DNA of 64,000 bases from Amycolatopsis acididurans (lineage in GTDB: Bacteria; Actinomycetota; Actinomycetes; Mycobacteriales; Pseudonocardiaceae): positions 1-64,000 of the forward strand of contig NZ_JAAXLS010000016.1 in the NCBI RefSeq assembly GCF_012328925.1. The letters run 5' to 3'. Within the stretch, counting starts at the first letter, position 1. Every line of letters starts with the position of its first letter. The notes beneath the pieces were generated by a model. The model was not told the origin of the DNA and made no database searches. It saw only the letters and a program-made list of their open reading frames with translations. The position numbers and the translations under genes were made by a program. This document shows, in pieces, positions 49,766 through 58,535 of the stretch.

Positions 49766-52285
49766 TCAGTTGGATCGTGTCGGTGTGCGAACCTCCTTTG
49801 GCGCCTGGCGGCCAGCAGAATCGGCCATTCCTGTATTTCCTCCCTGCGCTGGTTCTTCTGCGGTGACGGCCTTGCCGACGCTGCCGATGGCGTTGGTGAG
49901 CAGCTTTGGGCGGGTGCCGATGGAGTTAATGAAGATGGCCGTGACCGAGGCGACCATGGCCAGCATGGCCCAGATCGGCGAGATCAGGCCGGTGGTGGCG
50001 ATGGGGATGCCGATGCCGTTGAACGTGAACGCCAGGGCAACATTGCCCCGGGTGCGCCCGTAGGAGTGAGTGCTGACCTCGTGGGCATCCAGGATCGTGC
50101 TGACGTCTTCGCGCAGGAGCACTATGTCGGCGGATTCCACGGCGATGTCGGTACCACCACCGGCTGCGATACCGACGTCGGCCTGCATCAGCGCGGGCGC
50201 GTCGTTGATCCCGTCGCCGGCCATGGCCACCCGAGTGCCGTCGGCCTGCAGTTCGCGCACGATGTCAGCCTTGCCCTGCGGACGCACTCCCGCGCGCACC
50301 TGCTCGATACCGAGCTGGCCGGTGATGTGCCGGGCAGCGCGCTCGTTGTCCCCGGTGACCAGTACCGGTTCCATGCCGCGCTCGCGCATGGCGGCCACTG
50401 CCTCGGCGGCATCGCCACGCGGCTGGTCGCCGAGGGCGATCACTCCGCGGGCGTGCTGGTCGACACTGATAGCGATGACGGTGTGCCCGGCCGATTCGAG
50501 GCGGTCGATCCGCTCGGCGAGTGCGGAGAGATCGATGCCGGACTCGGTTAGCAGGCTCGGGCGGCCGGCGAGTACGGCGTGTCCGCCCACAGTGGCCTGC
50601 ACACCGCCGCCGGTGATCGAGTCGAACCCGGTAACCTCGGTGAGCGGGAGGTTCTGCTGCTGCGCGGCGTCCACGACCGCCCGCGCCAGGGGGTGTTCGG
50701 AGTGGCTTTCCGCCGTGGCGGCCAGACTCAGCAGCCGGTCGGTGTCGCCGTCTGTGGCCTCGACGGCACGGACGACCGGTTTGCCGACGGTGAGCGTGCC
50801 GGTCTTGTCCAGCACAATGCGACGGACCAGCCGGAAGGTCTGGAACGCCTCCCCGGTGCGCATCACGATGCCACGATCGGCGGCGGTACCGGTGCCCCGC
50901 ACGATGGCCAGCGGCGCGGCGATCCCGACCGCGCAGGGATAGCCCATTACCAGCACGGACAGCGCGGCAAACACCGCGTGCCGTACATCCACGACCCCGG
51001 TGATGGCCCAACTTGCGGCCAACCAAACGAGGAGGGATGCCGCAGAGAGGGACAGCACGGTGGGGGTGTAGACCCGCAGCACCCGGTCGACCACGTGCAG
51101 GATTCCCGGCTTGAGTGCCCGCGAGTCCTCCACGTGCCGGACGACCTGGGATAGGAAGCCTTCGGCGCCGGTGGCGGTGACCTCGATGAACAGACTGCCC
51201 GTGCCATTGATCGCCCCGCCGACGACCTCGTCGCCCGGGCCGCGCTCTGCGGGCACGGGCTCGCCGGTCACCAGCGAGAAGTCCACCGCTGAGGCGCCGG
51301 AGGCGATCCGGCCGTCCAGCGGGATGCGCTCCCCGGGGCGCACCCGGACGTGCTGTCCCACCGCGATGTCCTCGACGGGTACCTCGTGCTCGGTGCCGTC
51401 GTCGAACTGCACCCGGGCCAGGTCGGGTTGCAGATCCAGCAGCTTCTTGATCGCCTGGCTGGAGCGGGTTTTGACCAGCAGCGACAGCCACTCGGAGAAG
51501 ATGTGGTAAGTCGCCACCACGACCGAGACGGTGAAGAACTCCTCGGTCGGGTAGCCCGGCAGTAGCCCGGTCAACCCGATCGCCCCGCCGACTAGGCCGG
51601 CGAACGCGGCGGATTCCTGCAACACGTGCTGGTTGAGGATGCCCCGGCGCAGCGACTGGTAGGCCATCCGCAGGATGTGGGCCGCGACCCCGAACACAGT
51701 GGCCACCGCTAACCCGGCGGTGACCCAGCCGGTGACCGGCGGCTCCAGCACCCCACCGATGCGCAGCGCTAATGCGACCGCTCCGGGGCCCATCACCGCC
51801 AGGCCAAAGCCGACCGCCCGGACGTGGCCAGCGCGCCGGGCCACGGTGAACACCAACGCGAACGCGGCCACCAGCAGCGCGCCACAGAGGATGTTCCACC
51901 AGCCCTCGGCGATCTGGGGCATCGCCACCAGGGCCAACCCGAGCGCGACGAACAGCCGCCTGCCCTCGCGCACCAGATCACGTTCTTCATCCTCGAACGC
52001 CCGCAGCTTGCGCGGGTCATACAGGTCATAGCCGACGTCGCGCAGGTTGCCCAGAATCCGTTCCGGCGTGACCCGCTCGGTCTCATAGTCCACGAGCACT
52101 TGCTCGTGGGTCAGGCTCACCGCGACGTGGCCGACACCGTCCAGTCGGCCGAGGGTCTTTTCGATCGTGCCGGTGCACAGCGAGCAGTGCAGACCCGTGA
52201 TCTTCGCTCGAATCCGCCGATGCCCTGGCTGCGAGCTCGGCTCGGACTCCCACAACGGGGACCGTTCCTCGGTGACCGCAGTCAT
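49766..52285 (-). CDS. P1B-type heavy-metal ATPase with YPC in place of CPC
   Basis: The product is 839 aa from ATG 52285 (ATGA overlap). N-terminal HMA domain: ITGLHCSLCTGTIEKTL (CxxC). Core motifs are all present: VTGEPVP (actuator), LDKTGTLTVG (phosphorylation), SEHPLA and GDGINDAP. The TM metal motif, usually CPC, reads MGYPCAVGIAAPLA, so the first Cys is Tyr. It exports metal from the cytoplasm, but the ion preference could differ from Cu. It is transcribed with the HMA chaperone from a MerR-type promoter. Confidence 0.85.
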   Translation of the reverse strand: MTAVTEERSPLWESEPSSQPGHRRIRAKITGLHCSLCTGTIEKTLGRLDGVGHVAVSLTHEQVLVDYETERVTPERILGNLRDVGYDLYDPRKLRAFEDEERDLVREGRRLFVALGLALVAMPQIAEGWWNILCGALLVAAFALVFTVARRAGHVRAVGFGLAVMGPGAVALALRIGGVLEPPVTGWVTAGLAVATVFGVAAHILRMAYQSLRRGILNQHVLQESAAFAGLVGGAIGLTGLLPGYPTEEFFTVSVVVATYHIFSEWLSLLVKTRSSQAIKKLLDLQPDLARVQFDDGTEHEVPVEDIAVGQHVRVRPGERIPLDGRIASGASAVDFSLVTGEPVPAERGPGDEVVGGAINGTGSLFIEVTATGAEGFLSQVVRHVEDSRALKPGILHVVDRVLRVYTPTVLSLSAASLLVWLAASWAITGVVDVRHAVFAALSVLVMGYPCAVGIAAPLAIVRGTGTAADRGIVMRTGEAFQTFRLVRRIVLDKTGTLTVGKPVVRAVEATDGDTDRLLSLAATAESHSEHPLARAVVDAAQQQNLPLTEVTGFDSITGGGVQATVGGHAVLAGRPSLLTESGIDLSALAERIDRLESAGHTVIAISVDQHARGVIALGDQPRGDAAEAVAAMRERGMEPVLVTGDNERAARHITGQLGIEQVRAGVRPQGKADIVRELQADGTRVAMAGDGINDAPALMQADVGIAAGGGTDIAVESADIVLLREDVSTILDAHEVSTHSYGRTRGNVALAFTFNGIGIPIATTGLISPIWAMLAMVASVTAIFINSIGTRPKLLTNAIGSVGKAVTAEEPAQGGNTGMADSAGRQAPKEVRTPTRSN

Positions 52286-52503
52286 GACGTGCCCCCCTCG
52301 ACAACCTCGAAGCCCGCGCCGGTGATCCGCTCGACCAGTACCGGGCGACCGGGCCACTCCGCACCCACGCGAACCTCGACCCGGCCGGTCGTGTGATCGG
52401 CCGTGACCTGCCGCACGCCCTCCAGCCGGCGCAGCATTGCGGCGATGCGCTCGGCACAGCCGTCGCAGGCCATGCCGGTCACCTGCAACACGATCGCGTC
52501 CAT
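52282..52503 (-). CDS. HMA-domain metallochaperone
   Basis: The product is 73 aa from ATG 52503 (GGAG 6 nt upstream). The motif VTGMACDGCAERIAAML is the GMxCxxC metal site at about 9-15, followed by the usual beta-alpha-beta tail with VRVGAEWPG. CopZ-like carriers deliver metal to the ATPase. It overlaps the ATPase gene by ATGA and is the first gene of that operon. Confidence 0.85.
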   Translation of the reverse strand: MDAIVLQVTGMACDGCAERIAAMLRRLEGVRQVTADHTTGRVEVRVGAEWPGRPVLVERITGAGFEVVEGGTS

Positions 52504-52551
52504 CGCCAGCTCCATTCCCACGCTGAACTGCTGTTTCTTGGTTACGGAGCC

Positions 52552-52583
52552 ACGCTAGAACCTTGCCGTCGGGGTAAGGTCAA
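52552..52583 (-). promoter_or_regulatory. MerR/CueR-type promoter of the P1B ATPase operon
   Basis: On the minus strand: -35 TTGACC (52583-52578), a 20-bp spacer, -10 TAGCGT (52557-52552). The spacer contains most of the palindrome ACCTTGCC-GTCGG-GGTAAGGT (52560-52580). A long 19-20 bp spacer with such a palindrome is the hallmark of MerR-family activation. The MerR-family gene at 52597 lies divergently 14 bp beyond. Confidence 0.82.
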
Positions 52584-52596
52584 GGATGAGGGTTCG

Positions 52597-53028
52597 ATGA
52601 AGGAGGCCGTTGTGGGCCTGACTGTGGGTGCCGCGGCCAAGGCCGCGGGAGTGAGCGCGAAAGCCGTGCGGCTGTGGGAATCCAAAGGACTTCTTCCGCC
52701 TGCAGAACGCACGGCGGCTGGGTACCGCCTGTTCACCGATGCCGATGTTGGCGTGTTGCGGTTCATTCGCCAGGCCAAGACGCTTGGGCTCCAGTTGTCG
52801 GAGATCAAGGACATTCTTGATCTGCAACGCGGCGGCGCCACCCCGTGCACGCGGGTCACCGAACTGCTCGATGGCCGCATCGCCGAGATCGATCGCACCC
52901 TTGCTGATCTTCGCGCCCTACGCCGCTCGTTGACTTCGGTCCGCCGTGCCGCCCGCGACGGCCAGCGTCGCGGTGAGCACGCCGTCGTCTGCCAGATCAT
53001 CGAGCGATCCCCCGACGCAGGCCGGTGA
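52597..53028 (+). CDS. MerR-family metal-responsive regulator
   Basis: The product is 143 aa from ATG 52597. The winged HTH is LTVGAAAKAAGVSAKAVRLWESKGLLPPAERTAAGYRLF at about 8-46. The C-part has Cys in GGATPCTRV and in HAVVCQIIE, i.e. the first and third Cys of mercury MerR but no middle Cys. It could respond to Hg, Cu or another soft metal. It presumably represses and activates the divergent promoter at 52552-52583. Confidence 0.85.
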   Translation: MKEAVVGLTVGAAAKAAGVSAKAVRLWESKGLLPPAERTAAGYRLFTDADVGVLRFIRQAKTLGLQLSEIKDILDLQRGGATPCTRVTELLDGRIAEIDRTLADLRALRRSLTSVRRAARDGQRRGEHAVVCQIIERSPDAGR

Positions 53029-53130
53029 TCGCCACTGCACGGTGGGTGCACACCACTACGGTGAGTGCCGTCGTCGGATGCGTCGGCCCATCGCACCTCA
53101 ACCGCCGTCTTGTAGTCCTGGCCTCGCGGG

Positions 53131-53775
53131 TTAGCAGCGGCTCTCGGTGCTGGTGTGCTGGCACGACGCGGCGGTGACATCGCTGCCGAAGTCGTATGCC
53201 TCGGCGACCGGCAGCACCGAGGCATCTGGGTGGTCGGCCCGCCACGGGCGCGCGGCGTCCTGGCTGGCGAAGAAGTGCACGTGGTTGCAGAAGGCCGTGC
53301 GGACCGAGGCGAGGTCGTCGGGGGTGACTAGTGAAACCACCGCCGTGGGTGGGTCGATGCTGGTGACTCCGGTGTCGTCGATGGTCAAGTGAATGCGCGC
53401 GCCGGTGGTGCGGCAGGGCGAGGTGACGTGGGCAGGGCGGCCGAGCAGTCGTGGATAGACCAGGGTGTCCATGGCACACCAGGTGTAGAGCACGAGCCCG
53501 TCGATCTCGAAGCGGTGTGGGGTCGGCCGCAGGGTGAGGCCCGCGCCGACGATCCGGCCCGCCTCGTCGTATTCGATGTCCGGCGTGCTCGCCAGAGCAC
53601 GGCGAACCTCCCGCACCGGTTGGCCGTGGGCGGCGGCCAGGTCCTCGATGGTGACCGGTTCGCCGCGGGCGAGCAGGCGCAGCAGCGTGAGTGCGCGCCA
53701 TCCTCCGGTCACGTCGGTTTCGGGGCGGAAGACGGAGTCCAGTGTGGACGTAATCTGTTCGCGTTCGGTGCTCAC
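53131..53775 (-). CDS. merB: Organomercurial lyase MerB
   Basis: The product is 214 aa from GTG 53775; the upstream in-frame stretch is shadow. Catalytic residues of alkylmercury lyase are recognisable: LYTWCAMDTLVYP (Cys and Asp) and AFCNHVHFFAS (second catalytic Cys). A winged-helix-like N-domain precedes them (IEDLAAAHGQPVREVRRAL). It cleaves C-Hg bonds to Hg(II), which MerA then reduces. It follows merA by about 30 bp. Confidence 0.9.
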   Translation of the reverse strand: MSTEREQITSTLDSVFRPETDVTGGWRALTLLRLLARGEPVTIEDLAAAHGQPVREVRRALASTPDIEYDEAGRIVGAGLTLRPTPHRFEIDGLVLYTWCAMDTLVYPRLLGRPAHVTSPCRTTGARIHLTIDDTGVTSIDPPTAVVSLVTPDDLASVRTAFCNHVHFFASQDAARPWRADHPDASVLPVAEAYDFGSDVTAASCQHTSTESRC

Positions 53776-53804
53776 GATGGTGGCCTTTCTGCGGTGTGTT
53801 GGGG

Positions 53805-55220
53805 TTATGCGGCGCAGCAGGAGAGTTTGGTGACGTCGCGGGTGAAGGTTTGCGCGGCGAGTTTGAGGGATTCGGCCATGGTCAGATAGGGGCACCACAG
53901 CTCGCCCATCTCGTAGACACTCATCTGGTTGTGCAGCGCGTAGACGGCGGTGGCAATCACCTCGCCGGCGCCGTCGGCCAGCACATGCGCGCCGAGCAGG
54001 CGCCCGGTGCCGCGTTCGGCGACCAACTTGACCAGGCCGCTGGTGTCGCGATTGACCAGCGCTCGGGGCACGTGTTCCAGGGGCAGCACCCGGCATTCGC
54101 AGTCATAGCCCTGCGCTTGGGCCTCGGCGTCGGTGAGACCGGCGGCGGCGACCTGGGGGCGGGTGAAGGTCACGCGTGGCAGGTGGTGGTAATCCAGTGT
54201 TCGACCGGCCTGGTGGAAGGCGTTGTCGACCACGACCGCACCGTGCGCGCCGGCGACGTAGACGAACTGCGGGTGCCCGGTCACGTCTCCGGCGGCCCAG
54301 ATCCGTGGGTTGTCGGTGCGCAGCTGCTCGTCGGTGACGATCTGGCCGCGTTCGCCGATGCGCACCCCGACACTGTCGAGACCGAGCCCGTCGGTGACGG
54401 GCTTGCGGCCGGTGGCCATCAACAGCTCATCGGCCCGCAGCTGGTGGGGGTGTCCGTCCGCGTCGCGCAGCTCGGCGACCACCTGCCCGTCTTTTCGGCT
54501 CACGCGGGTGAGGATCGTGCCGGTGTGCACGCCGATCCCGGCTTCGGTGAAGATCTCGGCGAGCGCGCCGGAGATCGCGGGTTCCTCGGCCGGGGCCAGT
54601 CGATCCTGCATCTCCACGACCTCGACACGCGCCCCCAGGTGGGAGAACAGCTGAGCTTGTTCCAGCCCGACGTAGTTGCCGCCGACCACCAGCATCGAGC
54701 CGGGCAAGGCTTGGAGTTCCATGGCCGTGGTGGAGGACAGGTAATCCACCTCGTCGAGCCCGTCCACCGGCGGCGTCCACGGCGCCGATCCCGTTGCGAG
54801 GAGGTAGTGCTCGGCCTCAATCCGACGCGTGCCGCCCTCGGCGAGGGAGACCTCCAGCGCGGGACCGTCGACGAACCGGGCGTGGCCGGGAAGGATGTCC
54901 CAGCCGTACTCGGTGGCCAAACCGGTGTATTTGTCGTGCTGCATCCCAGCGACCAGGTCGGCTTTGCCCTTGATCAACTCGGCGAAGGCGAGCTCGTCGG
55001 CGCTGGCCCGAACACCGGGGAAGCGGTCGGCCGAGAGCGCGACGTGCCGGGCCTCGGCGGCGGCCAGCAGCGCCTTCGAGGGCACGCACCCGGTGTTCAC
55101 GCAGGTGCCGCCGACGGTGCCGCGCTCGATCATCACGACCGAGCGGTCCTCCCGCCGGGCGGCGATCGCCGCGGCGAACGCGGCACCCCCGGAGCCGATG
55201 ATCGCCAGATCGAAATCCAT
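53805..55220 (-). CDS. merA: Mercuric reductase MerA
   Basis: The product is 471 aa from ATG 55220. FAD site AIIGSGGAAFAAAI, redox disulfide GGTCVNTGCVPSK, NAD(P) site VVGGNYVGLEQAQ and the C-terminal vicinal Cys pair (KLSCCAA) all fit MerA. There is no N-terminal HMA domain, as in many actinobacterial MerA. It reduces Hg(II) to Hg(0) with NADPH. It is divergent from the ArsR-type regulator. Confidence 0.92.
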   Translation of the reverse strand: MDFDLAIIGSGGAAFAAAIAARREDRSVVMIERGTVGGTCVNTGCVPSKALLAAAEARHVALSADRFPGVRASADELAFAELIKGKADLVAGMQHDKYTGLATEYGWDILPGHARFVDGPALEVSLAEGGTRRIEAEHYLLATGSAPWTPPVDGLDEVDYLSSTTAMELQALPGSMLVVGGNYVGLEQAQLFSHLGARVEVVEMQDRLAPAEEPAISGALAEIFTEAGIGVHTGTILTRVSRKDGQVVAELRDADGHPHQLRADELLMATGRKPVTDGLGLDSVGVRIGERGQIVTDEQLRTDNPRIWAAGDVTGHPQFVYVAGAHGAVVVDNAFHQAGRTLDYHHLPRVTFTRPQVAAAGLTDAEAQAQGYDCECRVLPLEHVPRALVNRDTSGLVKLVAERGTGRLLGAHVLADGAGEVIATAVYALHNQMSVYEMGELWCPYLTMAESLKLAAQTFTRDVTKLSCCAA

Positions 55221-55295
55221 CCCATCACCCTTTCCGCGTGCGGCGGCGCACCCGCCCGCTCGTATTCGTCTTGCCGGATGTATGTTGGCACCATA

Positions 55296-55315
55296 ATATC
55301 CGTCTTGGCGAATAT
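55296..55315. promoter_or_regulatory. Imperfect palindrome in the mer divergent promoter region
   Basis: ATATCCGTCTTGGCGAATAT is a 20-bp imperfect palindrome (ATAT-x-CG at both ends) in a rare AT-rich stretch between merA and the ArsR-type gene. A related CGTCTTG copy lies about 32 bp away at 55267-55273. Its form and place suggest the binding site of the ArsR-type repressor. Confidence 0.6.
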
Positions 55316-55341
55316 GTACAGATGGCTGGGAGGCGCCCCGC

Positions 55342-55728
55342 ATGAGTGAGGCCGCGAAGCTGGCCCCGGTCTCCGGGTTGCTCGGCGATGGAAACGAAGT
55401 GGGCACGGTGGCGAAGTTCTTCCGTGCCCTGGGTGATCCAAGCCGACTGCGGCTGCTGGAGTTCTTGCTGGACGGCGAGCGCTCGGTCAGCGAGTGCGTA
55501 ACTCATATAGATCTGTCCCAGGGTCGGGTCTCCACCCACCTGGCGTGTTTGGCTGACTGCGGCTATGTGCAGGCTCGCCGGGAAGGTCGCTGGTGCTACT
55601 ACCGGGTGGCCGATCCGCGGGTGGCCGAGCTGGTGATGCTGGCCCGCGCGCTGGCCGCTGACAACTGCGCGGCCCTGGCCGCCTGCGAGCGCATCGACGC
55701 CCCGGAGACCGCGCCGAGGCGGAGCTGA
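55342..55728 (+). CDS. ArsR/SmtB-family mercury regulator
   Basis: The product is 128 aa. The winged HTH is FFRALGDPSRLRLLEFLLDGERSV and HIDLSQGRVSTHLACLADCGYVQARREGRWCYYRV. Cys appear at SECV, HLACLADC, RWCYY and DNCAALAAC, several suited for soft-metal sensing. In Streptomyces the mer operon is known to be controlled by an ArsR-type MerR. It is divergent from merA and followed by a MerF-like gene. Confidence 0.88.
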   Translation: MSEAAKLAPVSGLLGDGNEVGTVAKFFRALGDPSRLRLLEFLLDGERSVSECVTHIDLSQGRVSTHLACLADCGYVQARREGRWCYYRVADPRVAELVMLARALAADNCAALAACERIDAPETAPRRS

Positions 55729-55742
55729 GCGAGGGAGAGCCG

Positions 55743-56012
55743 ATGGCTGCCATGGACAAGCGGGGCGTGCTGGCCACACTCGGCGTCGGTGTGGTGCTGG
55801 TGTTGTGCTGTGCCGCTCCCGCCCTGATCGCCGCGGGCGTGTTGGGTGCGCTCAGTGCGTGGCTGCGTAACCCATGGGTGATCGGTGCTGCGATCGCGGC
55901 GGTGCTCGTGCTGGTGTGGCAGGTCCGGACGCGGGACCGGCGCGGAGACACAACCGGTAGTCACTCCGATCGCTGCCACCCCAGCGGCGACGACAGGCCG
56001 TCCTCCCCGTAG
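55743..56012 (+). CDS. MerF/MerT-like small mercury transporter
   Basis: The product is 89 aa. Two TM helices are present (VLATLGVGVVLVLCCAAPALIAAGVLGAL and VIGAAIAAVLVLVWQV). The vicinal CC followed by AP in the first helix is the Hg-binding motif of MerF/MerT-type importers. It lies 15 bp after the regulator and would bring Hg(II) to MerA. Confidence 0.8.
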   Translation: MAAMDKRGVLATLGVGVVLVLCCAAPALIAAGVLGALSAWLRNPWVIGAAIAAVLVLVWQVRTRDRRGDTTGSHSDRCHPSGDDRPSSP

Positions 56013-56085
56013 CACGCGCTGAAAACGATCGCGCCGTACACGACGGTGATCCGCACCGCGACGCTGCTGCTGTTGTCCTGCTCGG

Positions 56086-56331
56086 GTGGTGGATGCTTCG
56101 ACGCCTCGCTCGCCAGCACCCTCGTTTGCGCTGGTGGACCAGGTCGTCGGACGCGTACGGGGCCAGCATGTTGCCGATGCGACGAATGCGAGCCCGCGCC
56201 GCACGGCGCTGCTGGTCTGCGGCGAATGCGATATGACCGCCCAATTCGACATCGGCCCCGGTCTCGTGATCCGCGGTCTCGACGCCTACCTCGATACCGC
56301 GAAGCAAGCCAGCGCGGCCAGCGCACGTTGA
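56086..56331 (+). CDS. Possible small hypothetical protein
   Basis: An 81-aa frame starts at GTG 56086. It contains LLVCGECDMTAQFDIGPG (CxxC) and LDAYLDTAKQASA. Third positions are G/C-rich, in keeping with coding, but the start is uncertain and no ribosome-binding site is clear. It may be a fragment. The 200 bases following it hold nothing I recognise. Confidence 0.35.
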   Translation: MVDASTPRSPAPSFALVDQVVGRVRGQHVADATNASPRRTALLVCGECDMTAQFDIGPGLVIRGLDAYLDTAKQASAASAR

Positions 56332-56532
56332 CCCTGGCCTGTTGGCCTGTCAGCGGGTGCTACGTGCTGCCCCAGCTCGGTCGATTGCCGGTACAGGTCG
56401 AACCTTGTTGACATGTTGACCGGACTACGGCACGACACACTCGCGTGTCGGAACAGGCGAGGAAAACGGTCTCGATAAGGAGTTGCGCAGCCGAGTTGGA
56501 GGAGACTGCACGGTGCCACCAGGCGATGTCCC

Positions 56533-56721
56533 ATGCTTCGCATAGAGCCCCGGCAACGGGCCCTGCTGGTGGAGATCGCCCGCAACCTCACCGACCGAAT
56601 GGGGCTCAAGGTCAGCCTGGAGGCGGCGCGCACGAAACTGGTTTCACTGGACAGGCTGGTCCGCAACCATACCGTCGGCGGTCTCGTCGACATCGGCATG
56701 CCGGTCATTAGCCACCGGTAA
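56533..56721 (+). pseudogene. Remnant of an integrase/recombinase-type protein
   Basis: The 62-aa frame starts MLRIEPRQRALLVEIARNL and ends with TVGGLVDIGMPV. This resembles the segment found in some actinobacterial recombinase proteins (PRQR-LL-EI-DNL), with an internal stretch apparently missing between NLTDR and GLKVSL. It overlaps the end of the PAP2 gene. It suggests a former mobile element at this place. The assignment is from memory and weak. Confidence 0.4.
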
Positions 56722-57435
56722 CGGTGCCGGGTCCCGGAAGTTCATGGCCTTGCCGAGCGACGGATCGGCGCCGCCGCAACAGCAGGTGCGCGGTGATCAC
56801 GGTCAGCGCCCAGGCCGCGCCGAGCGCCGCGGCGGCGAGGACGTCGGTGGCCCAGTGCACGCCGAGGTAGACCCGGCTGGCGGCGACCAGCGCTGCCAGC
56901 GCGCACGCGCCGGGCCACCACGCCAACACCGCCACATGCGTGCGGGTGTGGCGGGCCAGCAGGTAGGCGGCGATCAGCAGCAGCGCGGTCGCGACCGTGG
57001 TGTGCCGTGAGGGAAAGGAGAACCCGGTTTCGGGCAGCAGTTGCCACCACGAGTCGGGTCGGGTGCGGCCGGTGAGGTTTTTCACCACCGTGGCCAGCAC
57101 GACCGCGCCGAGCCCGGTCACCGCGGTCAATACCAGTGGTGCCCAGGTCCGCGCCCGCCACGTCATCACCATCGCGAACCCGACAACCAGGGCGGCGAGC
57201 GGGTCTCAGCGGCCGTCGATACTGCCTCGAAGAAACCGGTCAGCGGCCCAGCGCGGTGCTCGACCGCCTCGGCCAGCACGTCATTGTCGACCAGCGCGGT
57301 CTGCCGATCGAGCACCTGGTCGGACACCGCGCCGAACACCGCGAGGGCCAGCAGCGTGCCGGCGGCGGCGATGCCGGTCCGCAGGAGCAAGCCCTCCGGG
57401 CGGACTGAGCTGGTGGCGGGCTGGTGAACAGTCAT
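56708..57435 (-). pseudogene. PAP2-family phosphatase, frameshifted
   Basis: The N-terminal part from ATG 57435 (MTVHQPATSS, one TM helix, then FEAVSTAAETRSP) and the C-terminal part (ALVVGFAMVMTW onwards) lie in different frames that meet near 57195-57205. The total of 728 bp is not a multiple of three. Motifs remain: KNLTGRTRPDSW, FPSRHTT and SRVYLGVHWATDV, with PSRHT instead of PSGHT. It would be a lipid phosphatase if intact. Sequencing error is not excluded. Confidence 0.75.
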
Positions 57436-57492
57436 CCACGTCTCCTCGGGGACACCTGGACCAGGTCGTTGTAAAGCCCGTAGCATAGCGAC

Positions 57493-58101
57493 GTGACGAA
57501 CGAAGCACACGAGCGGGCCTGGTCGCTGATCAGTGTCTCGACTGCCGGCGGTGCGGGCACGCTGCGCGTGCAGGTGTGGCGCAAGCTGCGCTCCCTCGGC
57601 GCGCTGTACTTGCAGCAGTCGGTCTGTCTGCTGCCCGCTCGCCCGGAGGTCGTCAAGGAGGTGCGGCGGCTTGCCGACCGGATCCGCCACCAGGGCGGCA
57701 CCGCCCGCGTGCTGTCGATGGCGTTCACCGACCCGGCCGAGGAACAGGCCGTGATCGCCGAGTTCAACGACGCCCGTGACGCCGAGTACGCCGAGGTCCT
57801 CGAGCGCCTGCCGGAACTCCGGCAGGAGCTGGCCGCGGAAGAAGCGCGGGGCAACGCCACCTACGCCGAGGTCGAGGAATCGGAGGCCGACTTGGAACGC
57901 TTCCGCGCCTGGATGTCCAAGATCGCCGCCCGCGACTACTTCACCGCCCCCGGTGGGCAAGCGGCCCGCGACGCGATCGAACAGGCCGCCGCAGAACTCG
58001 CCGCGTTTGAGGAAGCCGCGCTACATGCCGAAGCCCCCGAGCACGGCCAGGCCCCGACCGGCACGCAGGCGCCGCACCTACGGGTGGTGGATCAGCCATG
58101 A
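57493..58101 (+). CDS. ChrB-N-like protein (chromate-resistance regulator type)
   Basis: The product is 202 aa from GTG 57493. It starts WSLISVSTAGGAGTLRVQVWRKLRSLGALYLQQSVCLLP, the usual opening of ChrB N-domains. A long helical region follows (EEARGNATYAEVEESEADLERF). ChrB's C-terminal domain is absent. It is coupled to the DUF1232 gene (ATGA). Chromate resistance is not proven, as no chrA is present. Confidence 0.75.
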   Translation: MTNEAHERAWSLISVSTAGGAGTLRVQVWRKLRSLGALYLQQSVCLLPARPEVVKEVRRLADRIRHQGGTARVLSMAFTDPAEEQAVIAEFNDARDAEYAEVLERLPELRQELAAEEARGNATYAEVEESEADLERFRAWMSKIAARDYFTAPGGQAARDAIEQAAAELAAFEEAALHAEAPEHGQAPTGTQAPHLRVVDQP

Positions 58102-58520
58102 CCGACTCGTTTTGGCTGGACCTGCTCATCGGTATCGCCGCCGCGCTGCTGCTCGCGTGGCTGGCCCTAGTCGTCGTCCTCATTATCGCCCGCCCGCGCG
58201 GTGGCCTGCTACTGGAGGCGCTGCGGCTGCTGCCCGACGTACTTCGCCTGGCTCGGCGACTCGCCGCGGACAAGACCCTGCCGCGCGGGGTCCGCGTCCG
58301 GCTCGGCCTACTGCTGGCCTACCTCGCGTTCCCGATCGACCTGGTCCCCGACTTCATTCCCGTACTGGGCTACGCCGACGACGCCATCATCGTCACCGCC
58401 GTGCTCCGCAGCGTCGTCCGCCGCACCGGAATCGACGCCGTCCGCGCGCATTGGCCCGGCACCGACGACGGGTTTACCGCCGTCGCCAGCCTCACCGGAC
58501 TCAATCACCCAGCGCGGTGA
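58098..58520 (+). CDS. DUF1232 (YkvA) membrane protein
   Basis: The product is 140 aa. One N-terminal TM helix (LLIGIAAALLLAWLALVVVLII) is followed by the DUF1232 core RVRLGLLLAYLAFPIDLVPDFIPVLGYADDAIIV. This motif (PIDLIPDFIPVIGYLDD) is highly characteristic. Function is poorly known. It overlaps ChrB-N-like and the TauE remnant follows within 20 bp. Confidence 0.88.
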   Translation: MTDSFWLDLLIGIAAALLLAWLALVVVLIIARPRGGLLLEALRLLPDVLRLARRLAADKTLPRGVRVRLGLLLAYLAFPIDLVPDFIPVLGYADDAIIVTAVLRSVVRRTGIDAVRAHWPGTDDGFTAVASLTGLNHPAR

Positions 58521-58535
58521 CGCAGCTGGGCTCAC

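Noticed and set aside
50265..51899. 544-residue minus-strand frame
   Set aside because: It is an Arg/Gly-rich shadow of the P1B ATPase in another frame.
53796..55349. 517-residue plus-strand frame opposite merA
   Set aside because: Shadow of the merA gene; merA motifs on the minus strand are unequivocal.
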